From Atriophallophorus winterbourni (taxonomy: Eukaryota > Platyhelminthes > Trematoda > Plagiorchiida > Microphallidae), in the NCBI GenBank assembly GCA_013407085.1, contig JACCGJ010020209.1, forward strand, positions 160,135 through 224,134: a DNA stretch of 64,000 nt, in the 5' to 3' direction. The position numbers were made by a program, and so were the translations under genes. Below the pieces are notes generated by a model that was not told where the DNA came from, did no database searches, and saw only the letters and a list, made by a program, of their open reading frames with translations. Shown piece by piece: positions 35,091-41,600 of the stretch (the stretch's first letter is position 1; each line of letters begins with the position of its first letter).

Positions 35091-35852
35091 TTAATGGTTT
35101 CGCTCTAATTCAACACTCCGTTTAATTTAGAGGTTAACGACTACGTTATCGCATCGCCTGGGTGACTATTTCGATAACAAACAACGCTGAATTTAGCACC
35201 ATTCATGGTTACCGTTTTAGCTGTCTATGAACAATCCTTAACACACAACGATCTGGTCACTTAGGTTTTATATGTGCATGTGTTAGTCACATGCGTGCAG
35301 TTCAGCATATTGGAGAAATGTTTCCTTCCCTGCCTTTGATGAGCGTGGATCTATCACGATTCAGTTTTCACCTGGAACAACATGTTTTCGGTCGTCCTGT
35401 TTTAATCGTTCTGCATGGATGTGCAATCATACAATTTTTGTGTGATGTGCTAAATTCATTGACCACTAGTAGTGAGCTTCATGCTGAAACACGCTGGAGT
35501 ATCACTTCCATTTCTTGTATCTGTCTAGGCCTGGACAACCTGAGAGTATCTTATCCCAAGTGCAGTCTATGACTGTGGCACTTTGCCCGGATCAGGCTTG
35601 CGTTTACCTGCACACGTATATCTCGTTTTAGCAACCGGGTGGTATTTATTGGATTATTACCTTCTGTTTTAGGAGTCGACTATTCACAATCGCCGCAATC
35701 AAATCTCCGACGGATGCTTGTCCTCAGCCGCCGACGGTGGTGCTGCTATCGGTCGTCATGGAGCGCTTGCCGCGATCGCCAGCATTCCACCGACGCTTTA
35801 CCTGATTCTCGCGTTCTTCATCGGGTTGCTGTTGGGAAAATTCGTGTTGTAA
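21564..35852 (+). CDS. VAP: VAMP-associated protein (VAP) homologue with two MSP domains, 8 exons
   Basis: VAPs are tail-anchored ER proteins that bind FFAT motifs of lipid-transfer and tethering proteins at membrane contact sites. Exons: 21564-21624, 33413-33565, 33611-33717, 33761-34016, 34052-34161, 34202-34267, 34309-34467, 35673-35852. All introns are GT-AG, all phases match, and the joined frame is 363 codons plus TAA. MSP domain 1 is at residues ~7-125, with the VAP signature [14 protein letters not shown] and the FFAT-contacting Lys and Met at residues 88 and 90. MSP domain 2 is at residues ~130-250. A short coiled coil lies at ~282-301 and a C-terminal membrane anchor at ~343-361 with GLLLGK. 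Intron 1 is 11.8 kb of transposons, while introns 2-6 are 35-45 bp. Canonical VAP has one MSP domain and ~240-250 residues. Identity as a VAP is very secure, but exon joining is inferred. Confidence 0.88.
21765..21850 (-). repeat. SINE-like dispersed repeat, copy 2
   Basis: Reverse-orientation core (CCTGACAGTATCTTAGCCCA, then GGATCAGGCTTGTCC). It lies in VAP intron 1, about 150 bp downstream of exon 1. A third reverse copy follows at 22025-22112. Confidence 0.75.
22025..22112 (-). repeat. SINE-like dispersed repeat, copy 3
   Basis: Reverse-orientation copy with the same core. It ends in a short CATA microsatellite (22108-22121), which may be its target or tail. Confidence 0.75.
22220..22290 (+). 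pseudogene. RTE-type element, short C-terminal scrap
   Basis: [20 protein letters not shown] resembles the C-terminal end seen at 31291-32034 (VGAARLPGW) and the 3' part of the fragment at 34845. Too short for more to be said. Confidence 0.45.
22490..25350 (-). mobile_element. CR1-like non-LTR element in VAP intron 1 (5' truncated)
   Basis: Minus strand. The endonuclease C-terminal half is at 24903-25340: [30 protein letters not shown] with the catalytic GDFN, and [10 protein letters not shown]. The SDH block ([13 protein letters not shown]) lies in a shifted frame at ~24830. RT and C-terminal domain share one frame from 24740 to 22833 with a single TGA at 23466. This covers [93 protein letters not shown] and MFADDIKLW. 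The 3' tail near 22490-22530 (ACAAAAAGCTATGAGC) matches the 3' ends of other copies. It lies antisense to VAP. Confidence 0.88.
25351..26899. other. No recognisable gene or repeat (VAP intron 1)
   Basis: Open frames here are short and show no family pattern. The minus-strand frame at 26600-26839 may be the distal remains of the Gypsy pol at 27350-27990, but it has no diagnostic block. Confidence 0.4.
27280..27345 (+). repeat. SINE-like dispersed repeat, copy 4 (fragment)
   Basis: Forward-orientation core (GAAAGCACAAGTCTGATCCAGG, then GTGCCGCACAGTTAGAGACTG) inserted at the 3' side of the minus-strand Gypsy integrase remnant. Confidence 0.65.
27350..27990 (-). pseudogene. Gypsy integrase remnant of another lineage
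   Basis: Minus strand. [20 protein letters not shown], then EVILRQTPR and LELMQPKK (27257-27574), is the 'LxxYRxTPxxxTxxTPAELLxGRxxRTxLDLLxP' end of the integrase core seen in Gypsy elements that encode full-length pol. Upstream, [15 protein letters not shown] near 27590 is the catalytic-Glu block (NGQxERFVxTxKxxL). Farther up the sequence is scrambled. It differs from the CsRn1-type element at 12-19 kb. Confidence 0.75.
28505..28750 (+). repeat. SINE-like dispersed repeat, long copy 5
   Basis: One of three long copies (with 29890 and 36812). The core is followed by CAGGCCTAGACAGATATGAG, GTAGTGAGACT.CAGC, TTCAGCATGCAGCTCAC, GGCCAATCAATTTAGCAC and GCACGATTGCACATCCGTGC. About 245 bp. An open frame ([18 protein letters not shown]) recurs across several copies. 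Confidence 0.8.
28900..29500 (+). pseudogene. RTE-like reverse transcriptase, N-terminal part
   Basis: Frame-shifted RT entry blocks in order: [18 protein letters not shown] near 29090, then the '..IFKKGxRSxCxNHRGISLTP' region ([19 protein letters not shown] in the 29169-29498 frame), then [40 protein letters not shown] and [10 protein letters not shown]. This combination is diagnostic of RTE-type (SR2-like) elements, not CR1. There is no catalytic FADD downstream. The upstream [11 protein letters not shown] near 28960 is the linker. Confidence 0.8.
29501..29889 (-). pseudogene. RTE-like decayed sequence, low confidence
   Basis: The minus-strand reading at 29658-30035 includes [20 protein letters not shown]. 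No catalytic block is visible. I list it only to account for the stretch. Confidence 0.3.
29890..30105 (+). repeat. SINE-like dispersed repeat, long copy 6
   Basis: Forward long copy with the same internal blocks as 28505-28750, ending CACATCCGTGCCA. Confidence 0.8.
30106..30830. other. Unassigned intronic sequence
   Basis: No protein block or repeat family recognised. Confidence 0.4.
30838..30985 (-). mobile_element. Single retrozyme-like unit with hammerhead core
   Basis: Reverse-orientation single unit of the 240-bp family, containing ACTGTCTCCACCTGATGACG, GGCAAACAGCC, AGAAACCGGTAGT and then TGTGTAAGGGATGGGG when read on the minus strand. No target duplication was identified with confidence. 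The CTGATGA core and the GAAA block are intact. Confidence 0.75.
30857..30896 (-). ncRNA. Hammerhead ribozyme motif (C-A at stem II base)
   Basis: Minus-strand core CTGATGA, stem II CGGC-AAACA-GCCA, GAAA, palindromic ACCGGT with GTA cleavage triplet. The first stem II pair, normally G-C, is C-A, and stem I is weak (CTCCAC with GTTGTG). Activity is doubtful. Confidence 0.6.
31291..32040 (-). pseudogene. RTE-like element, 3' coding end (247 codons)
   Basis: An open frame of 247 codons representing only the C-terminal part of an RTE-type ORF. It contains [65 protein letters not shown] and a terminal Cys/Trp-rich segment. The 'YLGS.I', 'LYGCETW' and '[11 protein letters not shown]' blocks are the hallmark of RTE elements such as trematode SR2. 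The catalytic RT is missing, so it is 5'-truncated, the usual result of incomplete target-primed reverse transcription. A SINE-like copy abuts the truncation point. Confidence 0.85.
32045..32145 (+). repeat. SINE-like dispersed repeat, copy 7 (diverged)
   Basis: Forward, more diverged core (CAAAGCACAATCCTAATCC, then GTGGACTAAGATACTGTCAG, then CCTAGACAGATATGAG). Confidence 0.65.
32366..32408 (-). repeat. SINE-like dispersed repeat, copy 8 (short)
   Basis: Reverse-orientation core only (GACTGTGCGGCACTTTGCC, then GGATCAGGCTTGTGC). Confidence 0.65.
32409..33412. other. End of VAP intron 1, no recognisable element
   Basis: Short open frames only. The last ~15 bases before exon 2 (TGCTTGTTCAG) form the acceptor. 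Confidence 0.4.
33413..33717 (+). CDS. VAP: VAP exons 2-3: MSP domain 1
   Basis: Exon 2 (33413-33565, residues 21-71) encodes [16 protein letters not shown], then [20 protein letters not shown]. Exon 3 (33611-33717, residues 72-107) encodes [20 protein letters not shown]. The 45-bp intron uses the TTTAG acceptor at 33610, because that choice restores the conserved V-x-LQPF; the closer ACAG acceptor would break the frame. The conserved consensus and the FFAT-reading K88/M90 pair suggest a working domain. Confidence 0.92.
33761..34267 (+). CDS. VAP: VAP exons 4-6: end of MSP 1 and the whole of MSP domain 2
   Basis: Exon 4 (33761-34016) starts with [18 protein letters not shown], the last strands of MSP 1. 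It runs without a break into a second MSP start, [20 protein letters not shown], then [20 protein letters not shown]. Exon 5 (34052-34161) encodes [19 protein letters not shown]. Exon 6 (34202-34267) encodes [15 protein letters not shown], the final MSP strand. At the positions equivalent to K88 and M90 it has Arg and Thr, and the KVKTT motif is replaced by RFQPS, so classical FFAT binding is unlikely. Introns of 35 and 40 bp separate these exons. Confidence 0.88.
34309..34467 (+). CDS. VAP: VAP exon 7: linker and coiled coil
   Basis: Residues 252-304. A Ser/Thr/Ala-rich linker is followed by [20 protein letters not shown], a short amphipathic coiled coil at the place where VAPs have their dimerising coiled coil. 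The donor GTGAAC at 34468 was chosen because it keeps phase 0 with exon 8. Confidence 0.82.
34845..35056 (+). pseudogene. RTE-like C-terminal fragment in VAP intron 7
   Basis: [19 protein letters not shown], then [19 protein letters not shown] and [17 protein letters not shown]: the same C-terminal domain as 31291-32040 but a different copy and the opposite strand. It runs straight into a (TA)n tract. Confidence 0.8.
35056..35090. repeat. (TA)n microsatellite
   Basis: About 17 perfect TA units at the 3' side of the RTE fragment inside VAP intron 7. Confidence 0.95.
35528..35612 (-). repeat. SINE-like dispersed repeat, copy 9
   Basis: Reverse copy (CTAGGCCTGGACAACCTGAG, then GGATCAGGCTTGCG) ending about 60 bp upstream of the VAP exon 8 acceptor. 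Confidence 0.75.
35673..35852 (+). CDS. VAP: VAP exon 8: C-terminal membrane anchor and stop
   Basis: Residues 305-363. A polar Ala/Gly-rich stretch leads into [20 protein letters not shown], a single hydrophobic segment. Its GxxxG motif and final basic-hydrophobic end match the VAP tail anchor. TAA is at 35850-35852. The upstream acceptor is CTGTTTTAG. Intron 7 (34468-35672) contains an RTE fragment, a TA microsatellite and a SINE-like copy. Confidence 0.85.
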   Translation, partial: ESTIHNRRNQISDGCLSSAADGGAAIGRHGALAAIASIPPTLYLILAFFIGLLLGKFVL

Positions 35853-36811
35853 TTCTTGATGCATGCCATTACCACTGATTTTATCCCCTATCACCTGAAG
35901 GTTTGTCGAACGTTTGAAAATATTCAAACAACCATAGCGACATTCTCTTAATCTGATTTTTTTTCAACAGGCGGTTTTTTTCTGTAAAAGAAAAACTTTA
36001 CAAATTCCTAATGCATGTCTCTAACTATCTTCTTCGCCACACTATTTTTCGTTTTATTCAGAACCATCTGAACTTTTCCATTGCTGCTTGCACCACTCGT
36101 GTTATTTATCCTTCTTTTGCGTTGCTTTTTCGTCACTAACACTCTTCTATTGTTACTCCAGTGTTACACTCCCTCATGTAACCGCCATTTTGTTTGCTTA
36201 AAGTACCTGTCTTCGGCTAAAGTACGTCTAGACCGACCGATATGCGTTTTGTTTTTTATTGTTTTTGACTCTGATGCTCTCTCAATTGCCGCTTGACTCG
36301 AGTGAATTCGTCTGGGTATTCGGGTCGCGTGTTTGCCCAATATGTTGTGTATGGTTCAAGTTACTAATCTCTACGTACCCAATACATGCTCGACCCTAGG
36401 ACCAATAATGTGTTAATCCTGCCGGCCTTTGATCGCTTCAAGCCTGTGAATATTTGCTTTGGGCGCGTGGTTGCTTGGTTTCAAGGTCTTTCGTTGTAGC
36501 CCATTTGTGATGTCGGTAAGGCCCATGCGATTGTGCTCGCCAAATCGATAGCCGGAGTCAGTTCTTGTTTATCGCGCATAAAGCATTCTTGCAATCAAAT
36601 TCTGCACCACAACTGCACGAGCATCATGAACAGGTCTGTGGGTAGTGGTGGGTACAGTGACCCAAATATTGTTCACGCGTACACACACACACACACCACG
36701 TGTCAGCGACGTATTTACGACTAGGTTTCACTGATATTCGAAATCCACCGCGTTCATCTATTTCCCGTGGATGATTCAGTAACGGTTTGACTTGTACTCT
36801 TCGACATATGT
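35853..36811. other. Region after the VAP stop: putative 3' UTR, no element recognised
   Basis: T-rich and without a canonical AATAAA close to the stop codon. A (CA)n run is at about 36684-36698. The 3' end of the VAP transcript could not be placed. Confidence 0.4.
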
Positions 36812-37050
36812 ATGGCATGAAAGCACAAGCCTGATCCAGGCGAAGTGCCGCACAGTCAGAGACTTCACGTGGGCTAAGATACTGTCAGCTAGCCCAGGCC
36901 TAGACAAATATGAGGAAGAAAAAAGAACAGGAAATGGTAGTGAGACTCCAGCCTATTTCAGCATGCGGCTCACTACTTCTGGCCAATCAATTTAGCACGG
37001 TTTTAGCCACACAGCGCATAAGTACTGTACGATTGTACATCCGTGCAAGG
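36812..37050 (+). repeat. SINE-like dispersed repeat, long copy 10
   Basis: Forward long copy (CATGAAAGCACAAGCCTGAT to GTACATCCGTGCA), very similar to 28505 and 29890. Confidence 0.8.
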
Positions 37051-37094
37051 ACAAGATAGTCGATTCTGTATTTAAAATCCGTGGTTACTTTTAA

Positions 37095-37215
37095 GAACCT
37101 TATTTAACAGTGGCATACAAGTATACCTTTATTTACCATTATACTACTACTACTACAAGGCTCACTGAACCTGATCTTACTGTCTCCGCCTGATGACGGC
37201 AAACAGCCAAAACCG
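37095..37215 (+). mobile_element. Retrozyme-like unit, 3' truncated
   Basis: Forward unit: TTTAACAGTGGCATACAAG, TTTATTTACCATTATAC, GGCTCACTGAACCTGATC, TGTCTCCGCCTGATGACGGC, then AAACAGCCAAAACCG. The hammerhead GAAA block has lost a base (AAAA), so it is inactive. It ends within the motif. Confidence 0.7.
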
Positions 37216-38505
37216 TTGACCTGTGAACACCACACTATGTTAAGATTGAGCAACGAGTCCACAATATCGCAAAACGCTTTATATCTGTGGCCACCAAATT
37301 TGCTAGCCCTTAGGTTAGAGTTCATCACTTCTGTTAAGTTATCAATTAATATTACAGTTCATTCCATTTGTACTCTTACGGAATGGGAAGATTTTCACAC
37401 TCAACGATCCTTCATCTGTCAATGATCGAAACGGAATTAATTTAGATTGAAGTTTTTCTATGAACGGAGTTGTGTGTGAATTAGTAACCGTTCACAGAGC
37501 AGAACTTTGAACTGCAGAGGATACTCGGATAGATTCAATCAATATGCGCTCAACAATTCAGCTGCACTTAAACTGTTTTATGTGGTAAATTGACTGACTC
37601 AATTGATGTGTCGCATCATGTCAGTACGTGTGTCGGTTGGTGGCGAGGTTGTTATTCAGCCACATTTCCAGCTTTCGTCGACGTTACGTAATCTCAGGGT
37701 ATTGATGACCAAGCCACTTAGACGCTGTGCATTGGGCAGGTTTACGTACGAGTGAGTGCTAATTTCATCTTGCGATGGACATGGTCAAGCCATTGCATTA
37801 TCAGCTATTTGATCTGAACCGAGCACAGTTTTAGTCGTTGCATTTTCTGTAACTATATCCAACGCTCGGGATCGGCTAAATGCACAGGGGATGAACACTT
37901 CTAATGATTCTCACTGCATAATCTCACACTCATTCCCGGCCGCTAGTTCGTCGGGTTTCGGGTATAAACAAATCATCAACCGTTGATATCACTTCGAAAT
38001 TCACTTTCGCAGCGTACTGCTACCGAAGTATTTTATGACGGCGTACTAATCGAGAGATCATTCATATACAACGGAGGCAACTGCTTTGGATAGGCTTTTG
38101 CGTCTACGTTTTACAAACACTCAAGGCGTTGTTAGCTCCAAAAATATTTGATATATATAAATATATATGAGCTCTTTCACATCATTCACCATTGAACTAA
38201 ACGTATTTAAATACCACCGGAACTAATCAAAGGCTTTTATCAAGCATACGAGACATACCAAATTCATGTGACACATATTAATTGTGCATATTTTATCGGC
38301 AGTATTACGAGATCGATGAATCAAAAACGCACATGCTCAATTGTAAAATTGGTAAACAAAAATTGCCGTTTTCCAATGCTCATATTAGCAATATTGGTAA
38401 CCAACGGTTTGTGATCTGAACATCCTACAGCTTTTGAATATGTCGTAACTAAACGTATGCCTCTGGTGAAAGTTCTTTCTTGAATACTAATTTTCCAGGT
38501 CAGAT
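37216..38505. other. No recognisable gene or element
   Basis: AT-rich with short TA runs near 38150. Nothing diagnostic. Confidence 0.4.
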
Positions 38506-38509
38506 AACA

Positions 38510-38640
38510 GGTCGTTAATGATCAAAGTAATGTGTTGCTCACATCTCTCGCTCTGTTTCAACACAGTGGTTCGCTATGTAACAGTGGCATTGAAGCATAT
38601 CTTCGTTTAGGCCGTGAATGTATTTAAGCTAGTGGACCAA
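38510..38640. repeat. Rearranged remnant of the retrozyme-like family
   Basis: Two family segments lie in opposite orientation: CAAAGTAATGTGTTGCTCACATC (reverse of the unit's 3' end) and GTGGTTCGCTATGTAACAGTGGCATT (forward start). The hammerhead itself is missing. Confidence 0.55.
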
Positions 38641-38965
38641 TTGAAACTGCCTACCATCGTGCGCAGCTTTTAATTGTATGAATTTTGGCTGCGAGGATTT
38701 ACAAACGAGTAGTATATGACGTGTAAAAAGCTTGACGAAAGTACGCGGCCGTTTAAATGGCTATTGCTACTTATTAGTGGAGTGTGGCTAAAACACTTTA
38801 AACTGTCTCCTGTGATGCGTTTCAATAATTGCGGACTTGGTTTAGTCACAAAATGAAGCTATATTTCGAGTTGTAAATGAGGATTCAGCATTAATCGTAT
38901 GCGCTTCACCATGTGTTATGAATATGCTCAGTGATGTTGCTTTGTAGGAAGTCAAATAAAAACAA

Positions 38966-39322
38966 TTGATCGCAAACTCAAACGGCAATCAAAAGATTAG
39001 TGGGGGCGGTGATACGAAAAGCCAAGCAGACTGTTTATTAGAGTTCGTAAAACGAACCACGTTGATGAAACACGGAATCACAGAAATTTCTGGCCAAGCG
39101 CTCGAGTTACTGATGGATGACCAAGGTAACGCGTGGCTCGCATCCCCGAACTTACACACCACAGCCGGTCTCTGGATGATTGTTGTCATTAGATGGAGTA
39201 CAGTAACATTATGTAAGTCCCAAAGTGGGCTACATGCGAAATTAGTTAAAGAATATTTAAGATTCAAGAATTTATGGTATAAAAAGCTCTTAGCTGTACA
39301 ACACGATCGGATATTCGTATAA
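38966..39322 (+). other. Open frame of 118 codons, unidentified
   Basis: Open frame with a plausible coding look up to a GT at 39126: HGITEISGQALELLMDDQ. The IxGQALxLLxxD pattern is vaguely like a SAM-domain helix. If it is real, it would be an internal exon ending at a GTAACG donor. The second half overlaps a minus-strand CR1 3' end and is not coding. I do not recognise a gene. Confidence 0.2.
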
Positions 39323-40482
39323 GGACAATAAATATATATACAAAATAAATTGAGGCACTAGTTTTGCAGTTAGAAAAAACGTCATTTATTTTCTTGGTAT
39401 GATGGAAAAATATTCGTTTGCACAAAGCTTATGTTATATAAACTGGATGTAGGGTGGAATTACTACGCAATTTGTTCCTGAAAATACTTTCACTACATGA
39501 TTGTACAACATCTGACGGTTCGGAGTTCCATAAGAAACAAACGCGCACCGAATAGAAGAACCGAAGGCAGTTCCGGTGAGAATGTGGAATATCAAATGCC
39601 AGTGGGTGAGTACGTGTGACATGGCTTGAACGGAGGCGAAATACAAGTATCAGAGTGCGCGCCATTGAGTTGATTATTTTATAAGTTAAGATTAGATTAA
39701 ATGGAACACGTCTAGGGTTCAAGGATTTATGGTTAAAAAAAAGTTAATACTTTACAACACCATAGCATGACGGTATGAATGAAAATGTGAAAATATAATA
39801 GTATAAAAGGAGTAGAGAATATCACAAGTAAGGCTAACGAATGATATTCTTTTGCTTATTTCCAATTTCGCTTTAAATACCGCCAGACAAGGAGTCCACC
39901 ACATGTTGGCGTAGGAAATTCCAAAGAAATATGTCGCCGAAATTCAATACGGGAAATTGGGACGTAAGGTATGTCCGCTTGTCAATTTCGCATCACACAT
40001 CAAGTGTCTTCGTGGATGTCGTTCGGTAGACACAATTCTATAGGTCAGAATAATATCGCGTCGTATCCCCCTTTGAGTAAAGTCACATAGACCAAGTCGT
40101 CACAATCTTTTGGTGTACGGAACATTGAGAATACCCATCACTAACTTTGTTGCTCTGTGATAGATTTTATCAAAGAGAGCCATATCTTTTCCCAGCCAAG
40201 GAGCCCAGACCTCTATCGCATACTCCATCGTAAGGCGAAGTTAGGCGTTCATTATCCTTGGTGACGATAACAGCGAGAATCTTCCAAATACTCTTCGAAA
40301 GATACCTAACAATCTGTTGGCCTGACGAGCTCGATATCAAGTTTTCATTTCCCAATCCATGTGTTCAAGGAACCTTCTTGCCATCTTAAATTTCCGTGTG
40401 TTGAATGTCATGTCATTCAGCGCCTCCCATCTTGACACATTGTCGAAATCCGTTTTCAGTTTCTCACAATCTACAGATCTCA
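39236..40482 (-). pseudogene. CR1-like C-terminal and 3' end fragments, minus strand
   Basis: C-terminal domain blocks: MEYAIEVWAPWLGKDMALF near 40200 ('EYAVQAWSPWLKKD'), KIYHRATKLVMGILNVPYTK, then a second, shorter 3' end at 39429-39722 (IPHSHRNCLRFFYSVRVCFL). Three 3'-end sequences ('TTATGGT.AAAAAG') at 39275, 39725 and 45535 are homologous, so at least two nested 3' ends are stacked here. The RT part continues beyond the retrozyme insertion at 40660. Confidence 0.75.
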
Positions 40483-40494
40483 CATCTACAGAAC

Positions 40495-40647
40495 AGTTGA
40501 CATACAAGCATAACCTTGTTTACCTTTAATCCACTGTTTCAAAGCTCACTGAACCTGATCTTACTGTCTCCACCTGACGACGCCAAACAGCCAGAAACCG
40601 GTATTGGTGTGTAAGGGATGGGGATGTGAGCAACACATTACTTTGGT
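40495..40647 (+). mobile_element. 153-bp retrozyme-like insertion with 12-bp target duplication
   Basis: A complete single unit of the retrozyme-like family inserted into a minus-strand CR1. It is flanked by perfect 12-bp direct repeats CATCTACAGAAC at 40483-40494 and 40648-40659. The unit starts AGTTGACATACAAG and ends ACATTACTTTGGT. It corresponds to the 240-bp array monomer minus its ~90-bp variable part. It has no coding capacity and no poly(A) tail. Confidence 0.85.
40567..40612 (+). ncRNA. Hammerhead motif in the 153-bp insertion
   Basis: Stem I strand CTCCAC, core CTGACGA (position 7 is free to vary), stem II around the AAACA loop, GAAA, ACCGGTA. Stem I second strand TTGGTG pairs poorly. 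Stem II base is C-A. Core residues are kept, activity uncertain. Confidence 0.6.
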
Positions 40648-40659
40648 CATCTACAGAAC

Positions 40660-41600
40660 TGATTTGCGTCCAAATTTTCATATCCGCGTACAGATCCCAT
40701 TTGGATTACATGAGAGGAATAAATCATGTATGTATAATAGAAAGGGGATCGGGCCAAGCACGGATCCTTGAGGGACTCTGTTGGTGGTTTTGAACATTTG
40801 GGATAGCACTCCGTATACTTTAACTTGGGCGTGGCGATTTGACAGGTAGTCGCAAAACGATGAGAGAAGTTTTTGGGTAACGTTTCACTTCTGACACAGA
40901 AGCTTCGTCAGATCAAGGGTGATAGTCCAAAACATATTCCAATCGATTGCATGAGAGGAGCGGTTCGCATACACCTAAGCGTATCAGTTTTGAATTAGCA
41001 AATAGTGATTAACTCTGTCAAAAGTCTTAGAAATGTCTAAGTAATAGACGTGAATGCAAGAACTTCTATCCAACTCCTTCGCCCAGTCGTCTAACGCCAT
41101 GAGAAGATTCGTTAGACAAGAGCGATGACATCGAAATCCATGCTGCGCTGGCGAAAACAAATTACGCAATTCAAAGTGTGCAACCATTCTTTCCGAGTCT
41201 ATACGTTTCCTGACCATTCCAATAACAGGTTATATTGTGACAGGACGATGATTTGTAGAGTCAGATAGGCAGCCTCCTTGGAAAATAGGTGTAATCACGC
41301 CGGATTTTAGTTCCACTCCATTAAGCATGGTTAAACAGGCTGGAAAGCGGTTCACAAAGCTGATGATGGCAATTAACTTGCAACAATCTCTGTATTTATC
41401 AAAATTTCGCCCAATGTCTCTACTCCTGAGTCGACTGAATACTCACAACGTTCCACTAAAACGTTTGGCACGAACACCTTAGAGTAGTAAATTGCGAGAG
41501 CTTTTGCAGTTTCCAAAGCGGTCTCAGTGAGTATTTCACCATTCTTGACGGCAAAAATATCTACCTACCAAACTAAATGAATCTGTGCTGGAAACTGTCA
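40660..41600 (-). pseudogene. CR1-like RT, minus strand (interrupted twice)
   Basis: Minus strand. An RT N-terminal region (..KALAIYYSKVFVPNVLVE near 41460) is followed by ERMVAHFELRNLFSPAQHGF and YYLDISKTFDRVNHYLLIQN (40984-41217), then GVCEPLLSW. An 81-bp hammerhead insertion (40870-40950) cuts the RT here. The sequence resumes as CDYLSNRHAQVKV-like coding and reaches DLYADMKIWTQIS near 40680. It is 5'-truncated within the RT linker. It forms a large inverted repeat with the copies at 41650-43010. Confidence 0.75.
40870..40950 (-). mobile_element. 81-bp hammerhead-like insertion with 10-bp target duplication
   Basis: Between direct repeats ATGAGAGAAG (40860-40869) and ATGAGAGGAG (40951-40960, one mismatch). 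The insert is almost only a second hammerhead-like motif (minus strand: CTGACGAAGCTTCTG, then AGAAGTGAAACGTTACC). The interrupted sequence is the CR1 RT 'ctctcatgg..tgcgactacctg', uninterrupted in the copy at 42930, which proves that this segment is an insertion. The motif also lies downstream of the Penelope-like frame (45058-45104). Confidence 0.8.
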
